IMG/VR virus record: IMGVR_UViG_3300025666_000043 | Span: 1-24,216 of that record | DNA length: 24,216 nt | Strand: one strand, 5' to 3' | From: a virus | Shown here: piece by piece, positions 1-7,935 of the stretch | Layout: each line of letters starts with the position of its first letter | How positions within the stretch are numbered: position 1 is the first letter of the stretch | The notes under the pieces: generated by a model | Told to the model about the DNA's origin: nothing | The model's database searches: none | What the model saw: only the letters and a program-made list of their open reading frames with translations | Made by a program: the position numbers and the translations under genes

Positions 1-1
1 A

Positions 2-70
2 ACTTGTAGTGCTTGTAGTTCTTCTCAAAAGAATTGTGATGCATATGGAAGTTTAACAATAACAGAATAA
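2..70 (+). CDS. C-terminal end of an upstream gene (partial)
   Basis: An open frame enters from the left edge and stops with TAA one base before the next ATG. Only 22 residues are visible, including four cysteines (CSAC near the start, then one near the middle) and ending in LTITE. The spacing to the next gene matches the rest of the operon, which is the main support for this frame. Another frame stays open to about position 56 but leaves a longer gap. The tail is too short to assign a function. Given its position before the lysis genes it could be a virion protein. Confidence 0.5.
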   Translation, partial: TCSACSSSQKNCDAYGSLTITE

Positions 71-71
71 G

Positions 72-404
72 ATGGATTTAGAATCTATATTAAGTGTGCT
101 AAAAGACTACGACTTACCTACTATTATATTAGGAATATATGTGTACATGCACATAAACAAAAAATTGACTGTAGTAGATAAAGCTGTCAACTGTAGAAAA
201 CCAGATGCTATGACAATTAGCCAGGAGGTTAGTGAGATTCATAGAAAGGTTGATGTAAATGCTACGACACAAGCAAGAAATATAGAATACCTAAAAAACG
301 AAATGGATAATAATAAAGATTCAAATAAAAAGCAATTTTCAGCTATTGGGAAAGACATTAAAAGTTTAAATAAAAGAATGGCTATTATAAATAAAACAAT
401 TTAA
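72..404 (+). CDS. Small membrane protein with coiled coil, lysis-cassette member
   Basis: A 110-residue protein with one probable membrane segment at about residues 15-31 (LPTIILGIYVYMHINKK). It is followed by a polar helical stretch (about 50-105) rich in Lys, Asn, Asp and Ile with coiled-coil character. It lies 2 bases before a holin-like gene and two genes before the endolysin, so a part in lysis is likely, for example as a holin partner or regulator. The membrane-plus-coiled-coil form is loosely like XhlA-type proteins, though those carry the membrane segment at the C-terminus. I do not recognise the family. The ATG directly follows the stop of the upstream frame, with no Shine-Dalgarno sequence. 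Confidence 0.8.
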   Translation: MDLESILSVLKDYDLPTIILGIYVYMHINKKLTVVDKAVNCRKPDAMTISQEVSEIHRKVDVNATTQARNIEYLKNEMDNNKDSNKKQFSAIGKDIKSLNKRMAIINKTI

Positions 405-406
405 TT

Positions 407-601
407 ATGGATAAATTATACAACTTTATAGGAGGAAGAAAATTAACTTTTGCGTTGATTTTAACAATATTAGCAACAGTATTTGTTTGGTTTAACAAGG
501 CAAGTTCTGACGAGTGGATAGGCTTTATGCAGTGGGTTTTTGGAATTTACGCAAGTGGAAACGCAACAGAGCATATTGCTAAGGCTCTTAAAAAGAAATA
601 A
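407..601 (+). CDS. Holin-like small membrane protein
   Basis: A 64-residue protein with a Gly-Gly-Arg-Lys turn (residues 9-12) leading into a strong membrane helix at about 13-29 (LTFALILTILATVFVWF). A second, weaker hydrophobic stretch lies at 37-49 (WIGFMQWVFGIYA), and the tail is positively charged (KALKKK). Size, topology and the charged C-terminus fit small phage holins, which make holes in the inner membrane so that endolysin reaches the cell wall. It sits 2 bases after the preceding membrane gene and 2 bases before the amidase gene, the classic holin-endolysin arrangement. The assignment rests on topology and neighbours. A non-holin membrane protein cannot be excluded. Confidence 0.7.
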   Translation: MDKLYNFIGGRKLTFALILTILATVFVWFNKASSDEWIGFMQWVFGIYASGNATEHIAKALKKK

Positions 602-603
602 AG

Positions 604-1317
604 ATGAGTAAGTTAGTAAAGTGTCCTCACTGCGGATCTAAATATGATGTTACATTAACTCCTCAACCTGCTAAACCAGACTCGAATTATCTTTGGATTT
701 TTGATAATGGTCATGGAGGTATAATTGACGGTGTTTATCAAACAGCTGGTAAACGATCTCCATTATGGCCTGACGGAGAAATCTTATACGAGGGCGAATT
801 TAACAGAGGTATTGTAAAAAGGTTAGTTAAATTATGCGCTGAAGCTGGAATTGAATGCGTCAATTTAGTAGACACTCAAAAAGACGTTCCTTTGTCAGAA
901 CGAACTGATAAAGCAAACGATATTTATCGTCAACAAAAAGATAAAGACGGAAAGGATTGTATATACGTTTCTATTCATGCTAACGGATTTAGCAGTGAAA
1001 CAGCTAACGGCTGGTCAGTATATACGTCAGAGGGAGAAACTAAATCAGATTTAATTGCGTCTGTGTTATTTGACAAAGCTTCAAAAGAATTTCCATACGA
1101 GTACATGAGAAAAGATACATCAGACGGTGACAATGATAAAGAGTCTAATTTTTGGGTATTGAGAAAGACAGTAATGCCAGCAATATTATCAGAAAACTTT
1201 TTTATGACTAACTCAGATAATTGTCATAAATATTTATTAAGCGAAGAAGGTAGAGACAGAGTCGCAAAAATCCACTTTGAAATGATACAGCAAATAGAAA
1301 AAGAAAATATAATATAA
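604..1317 (+). CDS. N-acetylmuramoyl-L-alanine amidase endolysin (Amidase_3 type)
   Basis: A 237-residue zinc amidase expected to cleave the bond between MurNAc and L-alanine in peptidoglycan during lysis. The Amidase_3 pattern is visible: DNGHGG with His37, GEF with Glu65, VSIHANG with His125 and ILSENFF with Glu197. These supply two zinc-binding His and one zinc-binding Glu, plus the catalytic Glu near the C-terminus. No signal peptide is present, consistent with release through the preceding holin-like protein. The first 17 residues hold an extra CPHCGSKYD sequence, half of a zinc-ribbon motif, followed by a Pro/Thr-rich linker (19-27), which is unusual for this family. The family call is strong. 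The role of the N-terminal CxxC is unknown. Confidence 0.92.
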   Translation: MSKLVKCPHCGSKYDVTLTPQPAKPDSNYLWIFDNGHGGIIDGVYQTAGKRSPLWPDGEILYEGEFNRGIVKRLVKLCAEAGIECVNLVDTQKDVPLSERTDKANDIYRQQKDKDGKDCIYVSIHANGFSSETANGWSVYTSEGETKSDLIASVLFDKASKEFPYEYMRKDTSDGDNDKESNFWVLRKTVMPAILSENFFMTNSDNCHKYLLSEEGRDRVAKIHFEMIQQIEKENII

Positions 1318-1321
1318 ACCT

Positions 1322-1810
1322 ATGAAAGTAAAGGATCTTATTTTAATACTTGGCGTTATAGCTATTATTCTACTTCTTGTTTTTAGGGGGAATGATAAAT
1401 CTATTTATAAAGTTGCACCAATAAAGAAAATTGAAACGAGAATAGAGGGCAAAGAAACCATAATCAAAACGATTGAAAATAGGATTGGCAACGAAAAAGA
1501 AATAATCAGTAAAATCTCAACAGAGATAAACTTATTAAGAGCCGATTTAGACGATTTTAAGAGCCTTAGAGACACGGTACATATAATTCAAATACAAGAT
1601 ACCATTATAGAAGTTTTAACCTCTGAGAACTTACATTTAAAAAGCGTTGTTAGTGATCAAGATAGTGTTATAACTTTCCAGCGTTATATTATAAATTCAA
1701 AAGATACAATTATTGATGTGTTAAAATCAGATACAAAAAGATTTAAAAAGCAAAGAAACATTTCAGTATTAATAAATGCACTATTAACAGGTGCGGTTAT
1801 TCTAAAATAA
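1322..1810 (+). CDS. Membrane-anchored coiled-coil protein, possible inner-membrane spanin
   Basis: A 162-residue protein with a strong N-terminal membrane helix (about 5-22, LILILGVIAIILLLVF) and then a long helical region (about 35-135) rich in Ile, Glu, Lys and Asp, with heptad-like hydrophobic spacing. A second hydrophobic stretch ends the protein (ISVLINALLTGAVIL). It begins 4 bases after the endolysin stop. In phages of Gram-negative hosts, an N-terminally anchored coiled-coil protein after the endolysin is often the i-spanin, which with an outer-membrane lipoprotein fuses the membranes. I found no lipobox o-spanin gene inside or just after it, so the call is tentative. The second hydrophobic end is not typical of spanins. 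Confidence 0.6.
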   Translation: MKVKDLILILGVIAIILLLVFRGNDKSIYKVAPIKKIETRIEGKETIIKTIENRIGNEKEIISKISTEINLLRADLDDFKSLRDTVHIIQIQDTIIEVLTSENLHLKSVVSDQDSVITFQRYIINSKDTIIDVLKSDTKRFKKQRNISVLINALLTGAVILK

Positions 1811-1854
1811 AGCACGTCATTAATATTTAATTTCTTCAGGTTATTAAAATTTGT

Positions 1855-1862
1855 TATATTTA
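1855..1862 (+). promoter_or_regulatory. Candidate Bacteroidota -7 box (TATATTTA)
   Basis: The 69-base gap 1811-1879 between the lysis genes and the packaging block contains TATATTTA, one base off the TAnnTTTG consensus, 17 bases before the ATG at 1880. A TTTC at 1831-1834 lies 20 bases upstream, where a TTTG-type -33 element would be. The region between box and ATG is almost pure A/T. The match is imperfect and A/T-rich gaps produce such words by chance, so this is only a candidate. Confidence 0.3.
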
Positions 1863-1879
1863 CCATTAAATTAAATATA

Positions 1880-2143
1880 ATGGAACAAAATCAAGAAAAA
1901 TTATCAAACGAAGAGTTGAGTGAATTAAGATCACACCACGACAACTATAATTCTTCAAAGGACAACCTAGCGTTAATAGAGGTAAGAATAAGCAGGCTAA
2001 AGAACCAAAAAGTATTAGGGCTTGAGATGTTTGAAAAAACAGAGGCGTCTTTAGATGGCTACGAATCAGAGCTCCGAGAAACTTACGGGGAAGGTATATC
2101 TATAAACTTAGGAGATGGAGCTATTACAAGATCGGCAGACTAA
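1880..2143 (+). CDS. Small coiled-coil protein of unknown function
   Basis: An 87-residue, mostly helical acidic protein. Residues 10-75 show coiled-coil spacing of Leu and charged residues, followed by a short Gly-rich end (YGEGISINLGDGAI) that looks like a beta hairpin. I recall similar small coiled-coil proteins with a YG..INL.DG ending near the head genes of marine phages, but no function is known to me. It is the first gene of an overlapping block (1880-3234) before the terminase, with an A/T-rich leader and no Shine-Dalgarno sequence. The next gene begins 29 bases before its end. Confidence 0.75.
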   Translation: MEQNQEKLSNEELSELRSHHDNYNSSKDNLALIEVRISRLKNQKVLGLEMFEKTEASLDGYESELRETYGEGISINLGDGAITRSAD

Positions 2144-2363
2144 TATTATACGTAGGTTATGTGTAGGGCCAGACTACTTTAAGAGCATGAAGTATACCTC
2201 TGGTAGTCCTTGTTTAAGAAATGAATTTACTATAATCGAGATTGTAGAGATAAATAATAACGACTTCGAGATACATATAGAGAATGGTGAAAAGGAAGTA
2301 TTCTTATGGAAGACCATAAGAAATATGCCTGTATGTGTAGAGTACAATATTGACTTTGAATGA
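2115..2363 (+). CDS. Small protein of unknown function
   Basis: An 82-residue protein that I do not recognise. From about residue 15 it has a beta-rich pattern: CVGPDYF, FTIIEIVEI, FEIHIENGEKEVFLWKTI and CVEYNI. That suggests a small beta-barrel or ubiquitin-like fold of about 65 residues. The ATG at 2115 lies inside the end of the previous gene in another frame, an overlap of 29 bases. The next in-frame ATG (2187) would cut into the conserved-looking beta region, so the earlier start is preferred. Its stop overlaps the next start in an ATGA junction, which suggests translational coupling. Confidence 0.65.
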   Translation: MELLQDRQTNIIRRLCVGPDYFKSMKYTSGSPCLRNEFTIIEIVEINNNDFEIHIENGEKEVFLWKTIRNMPVCVEYNIDFE

Positions 2364-2929
2364 AAGCTTTAGGACAGTTTATAGTAAAACCAGCAGCAGG
2401 GAAGTTGTATGACAACAAGAGAAAAACCGAAAATGGTAGTTACTTAATAAACACAAACTTTGAAAATCATGAAGCAACAAATAGAATTGCTATAGTGATA
2501 TCTACACCTATAAATTACAAGGGCAATGTAAAGGAGGGGAGCGAGGCTATTGTGCATCACAATGTATTCAGGAAATACAATGACATAAGAGGCGATGAGT
2601 CGTATAGCTCAGGGCTAATAAAAGGTGATTTATATCTGGTAGATGCAGAAATAGAGATATATGCACATAGGGAATCTAAAACGGATTTATGGACATCTAT
2701 ATATCCGTATTCTTTTGTAACCCCAATAAAGAACGACTCAAACCTATACAAAGTTGAGGCTGAGAAAAATCTTTACGGGATAATGAAAATTACAAATCCA
2801 TATTTACAATCAATAGGGGTTGAGGTCGGTGACGAAATATGTTTTAAGCCTGACAGTGAGTACGAGTTTAATATTGACGGTGAGAAAATGTACCGTATAA
2901 ATTCAGCGAATATATGTCTAAAACCATAA
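2360..2929 (+). CDS. GroES-like (co-chaperonin fold) phage protein
   Basis: A 189-residue protein with features of chaperonin-10. Residues 43-75 (IAIVISTP, VKEGSEAIVHHNVF) resemble the GroES core, in which a beta strand is followed by VK.GD.V. The C-terminal part (about 138-189) repeats the theme: GIMKITNP, VGVEVGDEICF-like GD motif, then EYEFNIDGEKMYRI and INSANICLK. This matches the GroES ending in which a DGE..Y.I hairpin precedes the final .DI. strand. Phage co-chaperonins such as T4 gp31 help the host chaperonin fold the capsid protein, and the position shortly before the terminase and head genes suits that role. No clear mobile-loop sequence can be identified, so it may be a structural relative instead. 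It starts with an ATGA overlap. Confidence 0.58.
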   Translation: MKALGQFIVKPAAGKLYDNKRKTENGSYLINTNFENHEATNRIAIVISTPINYKGNVKEGSEAIVHHNVFRKYNDIRGDESYSSGLIKGDLYLVDAEIEIYAHRESKTDLWTSIYPYSFVTPIKNDSNLYKVEAEKNLYGIMKITNPYLQSIGVEVGDEICFKPDSEYEFNIDGEKMYRINSANICLKP

Positions 2930-3234
2930 GAGAGTTAAAGGAGGACTTAATTTCGGCTGGTAAAACTGCTGCTGGTGAACTTGTAAAGGTAGCTAAAAAA
3001 ACTCTAACTACGGAGTACAAGGAAGACGATGAGTTAAGCCTAGACAAGTTAAAGAACGCAGCCTCAGCTAAGAAGATGGCTATATTCGATGCGTTTGAGA
3101 TATTAGCAAGGGTTGAACTAGAGCAAAAGAATCTTGACGAAGAGGACAAGACGCCAAAAAATAAAAACGGAGATAAGGTAGTATTAGAAGAGAAACCATT
3201 AGACTTTAAAAGTGCGGAAGAACGAACAGGATAA
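2914..3234 (+). CDS. Possible small terminase subunit or terminase-associated protein
   Basis: A 106-residue, highly charged helical protein. It has a predicted helix at about 3-33, a second region at about 42-72 (LDKLKNAASAKKMAIFDAF and following) and an acidic or mixed tail. It overlaps the preceding gene by 16 bases and the large terminase gene by 23 bases. The place directly before the large terminase is where the small subunit, which recognises DNA for packaging, is usually encoded. No DNA-binding helix-turn-helix is evident, so the assignment rests on size, helical content and position. Confidence 0.42.
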   Translation: MSKTIRELKEDLISAGKTAAGELVKVAKKTLTTEYKEDDELSLDKLKNAASAKKMAIFDAFEILARVELEQKNLDEEDKTPKNKNGDKVVLEEKPLDFKSAEERTG

Positions 3235-5464
3235 ATTTACGTGGCCAGATTTATATATTTTGGAGAATGATTTTATCAGTAAAGATAGGATAGCTAAAAA
3301 GAACCGTAATAAATCTTGGGAGTATGGCTATGATAAGTTAAACGATGTTGTAATTATATCCAAAGACGGTACTATAGGTGACATTTATAATATAAATGGT
3401 ATAAGAATAGCCTTACCAAAGGCTCCTAAATATGTCTCTACCTTGAAGAACAAGTGGGTAGTTTCCGAATTACCTAAAGAATTAAAAAGGATCAAGAGTG
3501 TATTTGAATGGCGTAAACGTAGTAAAGAGTTTAAGGCAAAACATGTAGACTATATAGAGCAAGAGTTTTTTAGAAGAGAGAATGGTTATTGGTTTACTAA
3601 TAAGGGTAAGAAAACATATATTACAGGTGGTAATTATATGTACCTTCAGCATACTAAGATTGATGTTGGGCATCCTGATTTTCGTGAGGCAAATAGAATA
3701 TACTACATATATTGGGAGGCGTGTAAAGCTGATAACAGATGCTACGGTATAGTATATCTAAAAATAAGACGTTCAGGCTTTTCTTTTATGGGCTCCTCAG
3801 TTTCGGTAGAAACGGCTACACTTGCAAGAGATTCAAGAATTGGAATGTTGTCTAAGACTGGCCCTGATGCTAAGAAATTATTTACTGATAAAGTAGTCCC
3901 AATTTCATTAAACTACCCATTCTTTTTTAAGCCTTTACAGTCAGGTATGGATAGACCTAAGAGTGAGATTTCTTATAGCTTGCCAGCACAAAAGATCACA
4001 AAAAACAACATGTATGATGATCACAATGAAACTGAAGAAGAGGGTCTTGACACGTCTATTGATTGGAAGAACACAGACGACAACAGTTACGATGGCGAGA
4101 AGTTAAAATTTTTACTTCATGATGAAAGCTCTAAATGGGTAAAGCCACTTGATATAAAGAAAAACTGGCGTGTAACCAAAACTTGTCTACGTTTAGGAAG
4201 TAAGATTGTTGGTAAGTGTATGATGGGCTCTACCTGTAATGCACTAGCGAAAGGTGGTCAAAATTACAAAGATCTGTATGAAGACTCAAACCCAAGAACT
4301 AGGTCAAAAAACGGACAGACTAAGTCGGGTCTTTATTCTTTGTTTATACCTATGGAGTGGAACTTTGAGGGGTACATAGATGAATATGGGTGGCCTGTAT
4401 TTGAGACACCAAAAAGAAACGTATTTGGGCCTGACGGTGAGCAAATTACAACTGGAGTTATTGAGTATTGGAATAATGAGGTTGACGCAAGAAAAAGTGA
4501 TCCTGATGATTTAAACGAATTTTACAGACAGTTTCCACGCACAGAGTCGCATGCATTTAGAGACGAAAGTAAGGCTTCTATATTTAACTTAACAAAGATA
4601 TACCAGCAGATTGACGAGAATGATGGAACGCTAATGGCTCAGACATTATCTAAGGGTTTTTTTAGTTGGAAGAATGGGGAGAAAGATACAGAGGTAATAT
4701 GGACACCTGATCCTAGAGGCAGATTTTTATTATCATGGATTCCAGATAAGAAGTACAGGAACAATGTAACAATAAAGAATGGTGTAAAATACCCAGGGAA
4801 TCAAGGCTTAGGGATGTTTGGCTGTGACTCTTATGATATATCAGGTACTGTAGGTGGACGAGGTTCCAATGGATCACTTCATGGTTTAACTACATTTAAT
4901 CTTAACGAAACAGTGCCTTCTAATTATTTCTTTTTAGAATACATAGCAAGGCCAAGTACTGCTGAGATATTCTTTGAGGAGGTATTAATGGCTATTGTAT
5001 TTTTTGGTATGCCAATATTGGTTGAGAATAATAAGATTAGGCTTCTTTATCATTTAAAAAATAGGGGCTATAGGGGATACTCTATGAATAGACCAGACAA
5101 GGCACTATCAAAACTATCAAAAACAGAACGAGAACTTGGTGGAATACCAAATACATCTGAAGATGTAAAGCAAACACATGCTAACTCAATAGACTCTTAT
5201 ATTGAAGAATATGTTGGTTATGACGAAGAGGGAACTTATCGTGACTCGGAGACGTGTGGGAGCATGCCATTTAATAAGACACTTGCTGATTGGGCAAAAT
5301 TCGACATAGCAAATAGAACGAAATTTGATGCATCAATTAGCTCTGGTTTGGCTATTATGGGTACAAGAAAACATAAATTAACCCCTGAGACAAAAAGATC
5401 GCAAATAAAGTTTAACTTTGTAAGATATAATAATTCAGGTAATCATAGCGAAATAGACAGGTAA
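3212..5464 (+). CDS. terL: Terminase large subunit (packaging ATPase and nuclease)
   Basis: A 750-residue DNA-packaging motor protein that docks on the portal and pumps and cuts DNA. The ATPase half has a non-canonical Walker A (KIRRSGFSFMGS, residues 184-196). It lacks the usual GK[ST] lysine, with an upstream Lys184 possibly substituting, as in the lambda type. Walker B is LLHDESSKW (301-309, Asp304-Glu305) and the coupling motif is MGST (338-341). The RNase H-like nuclease half shows three acidic positions: Asp539 (FGCDSYD), Glu605 (LVENNK) and Asp706 (KFDAS). The length fits crAss-like and related large terminases. The start is GTG at 3212; no in-frame ATG lies upstream of the conserved region. 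Its stop overlaps the portal ATG by one base (TAATG). Confidence 0.93.
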   Translation: MRKNEQDKFTWPDLYILENDFISKDRIAKKNRNKSWEYGYDKLNDVVIISKDGTIGDIYNINGIRIALPKAPKYVSTLKNKWVVSELPKELKRIKSVFEWRKRSKEFKAKHVDYIEQEFFRRENGYWFTNKGKKTYITGGNYMYLQHTKIDVGHPDFREANRIYYIYWEACKADNRCYGIVYLKIRRSGFSFMGSSVSVETATLARDSRIGMLSKTGPDAKKLFTDKVVPISLNYPFFFKPLQSGMDRPKSEISYSLPAQKITKNNMYDDHNETEEEGLDTSIDWKNTDDNSYDGEKLKFLLHDESSKWVKPLDIKKNWRVTKTCLRLGSKIVGKCMMGSTCNALAKGGQNYKDLYEDSNPRTRSKNGQTKSGLYSLFIPMEWNFEGYIDEYGWPVFETPKRNVFGPDGEQITTGVIEYWNNEVDARKSDPDDLNEFYRQFPRTESHAFRDESKASIFNLTKIYQQIDENDGTLMAQTLSKGFFSWKNGEKDTEVIWTPDPRGRFLLSWIPDKKYRNNVTIKNGVKYPGNQGLGMFGCDSYDISGTVGGRGSNGSLHGLTTFNLNETVPSNYFFLEYIARPSTAEIFFEEVLMAIVFFGMPILVENNKIRLLYHLKNRGYRGYSMNRPDKALSKLSKTERELGGIPNTSEDVKQTHANSIDSYIEEYVGYDEEGTYRDSETCGSMPFNKTLADWAKFDIANRTKFDASISSGLAIMGTRKHKLTPETKRSQIKFNFVRYNNSGNHSEIDR

Positions 5465-7890
5465 TGGCAAATAAAAATAGATCTATAAATATCAATCCAA
5501 TGGACTTCCCTAACCACAAAACACCTGACAAAGAGAAGGCTGGTGAGGATTACGGATTAAAGGTAGCGAAAGCTATACAGTATGAATGGTTTAATAAAAA
5601 CGATGGTGCTTGTAGATATTACTCTCAACAGTCTGATTTTTATAGGTTAAGGCTATACGCCAGAGGTGAACAATCTGTAAAGCCATATAAAGAAAAATTA
5701 TCTATAAACGGATCAACTGAGCAACTTAACCTTGACTGGAAACCACTTCCTGTTGTTCCTAAGTTTGTTGATATAATGGTTAACGGCATGAATGACAGGC
5801 TCTTTACGCCAAAGGCATACGCTGAAGACATAACCTCATCTGAGGATAGAGATAGATACCAAAGAACTATTGAGGCAGACATGATAGCAAAAGATCTATT
5901 GATTCAAACAAAAGATGATTTTGGCATAGACGCATTTAACGTAAACCCAGACGATTTACCAAAAACTAATCAAGAGCTACAGCTTCACATGCAGCTTGAC
6001 TATAAGCCTTCTATTGAGATAGCAGTAGAGACAGCTATTTCTACTGTTTTTGAAATGAATAATTTTCAAAATGTAAAGTATAGATATAACAAAGACCAAG
6101 TAACACTTGGCATTGGTATCGCTAAACATGAGTATTCATTCAATGAGGGAATAAGAATAAAATACGTAGACCCTGAGAATTGCATATATAGTTATACAGA
6201 AGATCCGTTTTTTGAAGATGTGTTTTATTGGGGTGAGGTAAAAAGAGTACCTATTTTAGAATTAAAAACAATAAATCCTAAATTAACACAAGAAGACATT
6301 GAAGATATTAGAGCGACTAGCAGTGCTTGGTCAACCGCATATTCAACATCACAACCTTATGGAGATACTATTTTTGATAAAGACACTGTCAATGTATTGT
6401 ACTTTAACTATAAGGACGATAAGAACTTCATTTACAAGAAAAAAATATTAGCAAACGGAGGAAGCAGAGTAATAAGAAAAGATGAGGATTTCAATCCTGA
6501 AGAAGATAGCGAATACTTCACTAAGATTGAAAAAAGAATTGATGTATGGTATGAGGGGGCTTTAATTTTAGGGTCAGAAAGACTTATAAAATGGGGCCTA
6601 TCAAAAAACATGGTACGCCCAGAGGCAGCATTTCAGAAGACATATTCAAATTACGTAGCTGTTGCACCTAAGATGTACAAGGGTAGATTTGATTCACCTG
6701 TACGTAGAATGATTTCACCAGCAGATCTTCTTCAGATGGCGCATTTAAAAGCACAACAAGTCTTATTAAAGATAGTTCCTGATGGTGTATTTATTGATGC
6801 TGACGGTATAAATGAGGTAGACTTAGGAAACGGTGGAACTTATTCCCCCCAAGCTGCATTGGACTTATACTTTTCTACGGGTAGTGTTATTGGTAGAAGT
6901 TATACTGGTGACGGAGAATTTAACAATGCTAGGGTTCCTATACAGGAACTGAATAGTAGTAGCGGCCAAAGTAAGTTACAGTCATTAATGGGTGCTTATG
7001 ATAAGTACTTGAATATGATCAGAGATGTGACGGGTATAAATGAAGCTGTTGATGCTTCTAGCCCTGACCCACATTCATTGGTTGGTCTGCAAAAGATGGC
7101 AGCATTGAACTCAAATACAGCAACGAAGCATATCCTAGAGGCAAGTTTATTTATGACAAGGCGTATGGCTGAATGCATTTCTTTACGTATCTCTGATGTG
7201 CTAGAGTACTCTGAAGACAGCGAGGAGTTTGCTAATCAGGTGGGTGGATATAACTTAAACATATTAGAGGATATAAAAAATTTACATTTACATTCCTTCG
7301 GTATTTTTATTGAAGTTTCTCCAGACGAAGAACAAAAAGCTGCGTTAGAGCAGAATATACAATTAGCATTATCGAAGGGTGGTATTGATTTAGAGGATGC
7401 AATTGATGTGAGAGCTATCTCCAATTTGAAAATGGCAAACGAGTTGTTAAAACTTAAGAGAAAGCAGAAAATTGCTGCTGATCAAGAACGAGAGATGCAG
7501 AGGATTAAGGCTCAGGGTGCAGCTAACACAGAATCAGCTCAAGCAGCAACTGCTGGCAAAATGGAGTTACTAAACGCAGAGACACAAAGTAAGATGGCTA
7601 TTAAAAAAGCTGAATCTGCTGGCAAAATTGAAGAGTTAAAAGCTGAGGCTCAACTGAAACATGGGTTAATGGAGAAGGAGTTCCAGTATAACATGTCTCT
7701 TAGGTCTGCTGAAAGTAATATAACTGAAAAAAGAGAAATTGACAAGGAGGACAGAAAAGACAATAGAGTTGATAAGCAGTCCTCTAATACGTCTAAATTG
7801 ATAAAGCAAAGACAGGATGGAACACCTCCGACTAATTTTGAATCAAGCGAAGATACTCTTGATGGTTTAGGCTTTGATGGGTTTGGTTAA
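5464..7890 (+). CDS. Portal protein
   Basis: An 808-residue portal, the dodecameric ring at the capsid vertex through which DNA enters and leaves. The portal-like pattern includes PVVPKFVDIMVNGMNDRLF (about 96-114), the start of the wing, and a stem/clip region around 520-555 (VTGINEAVDASSPDPHSLVG, then QKMAALNSNTATKHI). That pattern is familiar from portals of large marine and crAss-like phages. Residues 657-778 form a long Lys/Glu/Ala-rich coiled coil, probably the barrel or an internal extension, followed by a Gly/Asp-rich tail. Direct coupling to the terminase gene supports the call. The family call is confident, the domain borders are approximate. Confidence 0.9.
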   Translation: MANKNRSININPMDFPNHKTPDKEKAGEDYGLKVAKAIQYEWFNKNDGACRYYSQQSDFYRLRLYARGEQSVKPYKEKLSINGSTEQLNLDWKPLPVVPKFVDIMVNGMNDRLFTPKAYAEDITSSEDRDRYQRTIEADMIAKDLLIQTKDDFGIDAFNVNPDDLPKTNQELQLHMQLDYKPSIEIAVETAISTVFEMNNFQNVKYRYNKDQVTLGIGIAKHEYSFNEGIRIKYVDPENCIYSYTEDPFFEDVFYWGEVKRVPILELKTINPKLTQEDIEDIRATSSAWSTAYSTSQPYGDTIFDKDTVNVLYFNYKDDKNFIYKKKILANGGSRVIRKDEDFNPEEDSEYFTKIEKRIDVWYEGALILGSERLIKWGLSKNMVRPEAAFQKTYSNYVAVAPKMYKGRFDSPVRRMISPADLLQMAHLKAQQVLLKIVPDGVFIDADGINEVDLGNGGTYSPQAALDLYFSTGSVIGRSYTGDGEFNNARVPIQELNSSSGQSKLQSLMGAYDKYLNMIRDVTGINEAVDASSPDPHSLVGLQKMAALNSNTATKHILEASLFMTRRMAECISLRISDVLEYSEDSEEFANQVGGYNLNILEDIKNLHLHSFGIFIEVSPDEEQKAALEQNIQLALSKGGIDLEDAIDVRAISNLKMANELLKLKRKQKIAADQEREMQRIKAQGAANTESAQAATAGKMELLNAETQSKMAIKKAESAGKIEELKAEAQLKHGLMEKEFQYNMSLRSAESNITEKREIDKEDRKDNRVDKQSSNTSKLIKQRQDGTPPTNFESSEDTLDGLGFDGFG

Positions 7891-7901
7891 AAAATTATGA
7901 T

Positions 7902-7909
7902 TACCTTTG
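7902..7909 (+). promoter_or_regulatory. Candidate Bacteroidota promoter -7 box (TACCTTTG)
   Basis: TACCTTTG matches TAnnTTTG exactly and lies in the 45-base gap between portal and scaffold genes, 26 bases before the ATG at 7936. A TTTG at 7882-7885 is 16 bases upstream, slightly short of the usual 17-23 spacing. The leader (7910-7935) is nearly all A and T. A promoter here would give extra transcripts of scaffold and capsid protein, which are needed in large amounts. Confidence 0.45.
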
Positions 7910-7935
7910 TTTTAAATTGAATTTAATATAATATT

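Noticed and set aside
1811-1879. Terminator between the lysis and packaging blocks
   Set aside because: The gap is A/T-rich, but no stem of more than a few G-C pairs followed by a T run could be formed.
2868-3149. Open frame of 93 codons on the - strand, rich in Ser and Phe
   Set aside because: It lies opposite two + strand genes that form part of a tight overlapping series. The Ser/Leu/Phe-rich composition is what an antisense frame of a Lys/Glu/Asp-rich gene gives.
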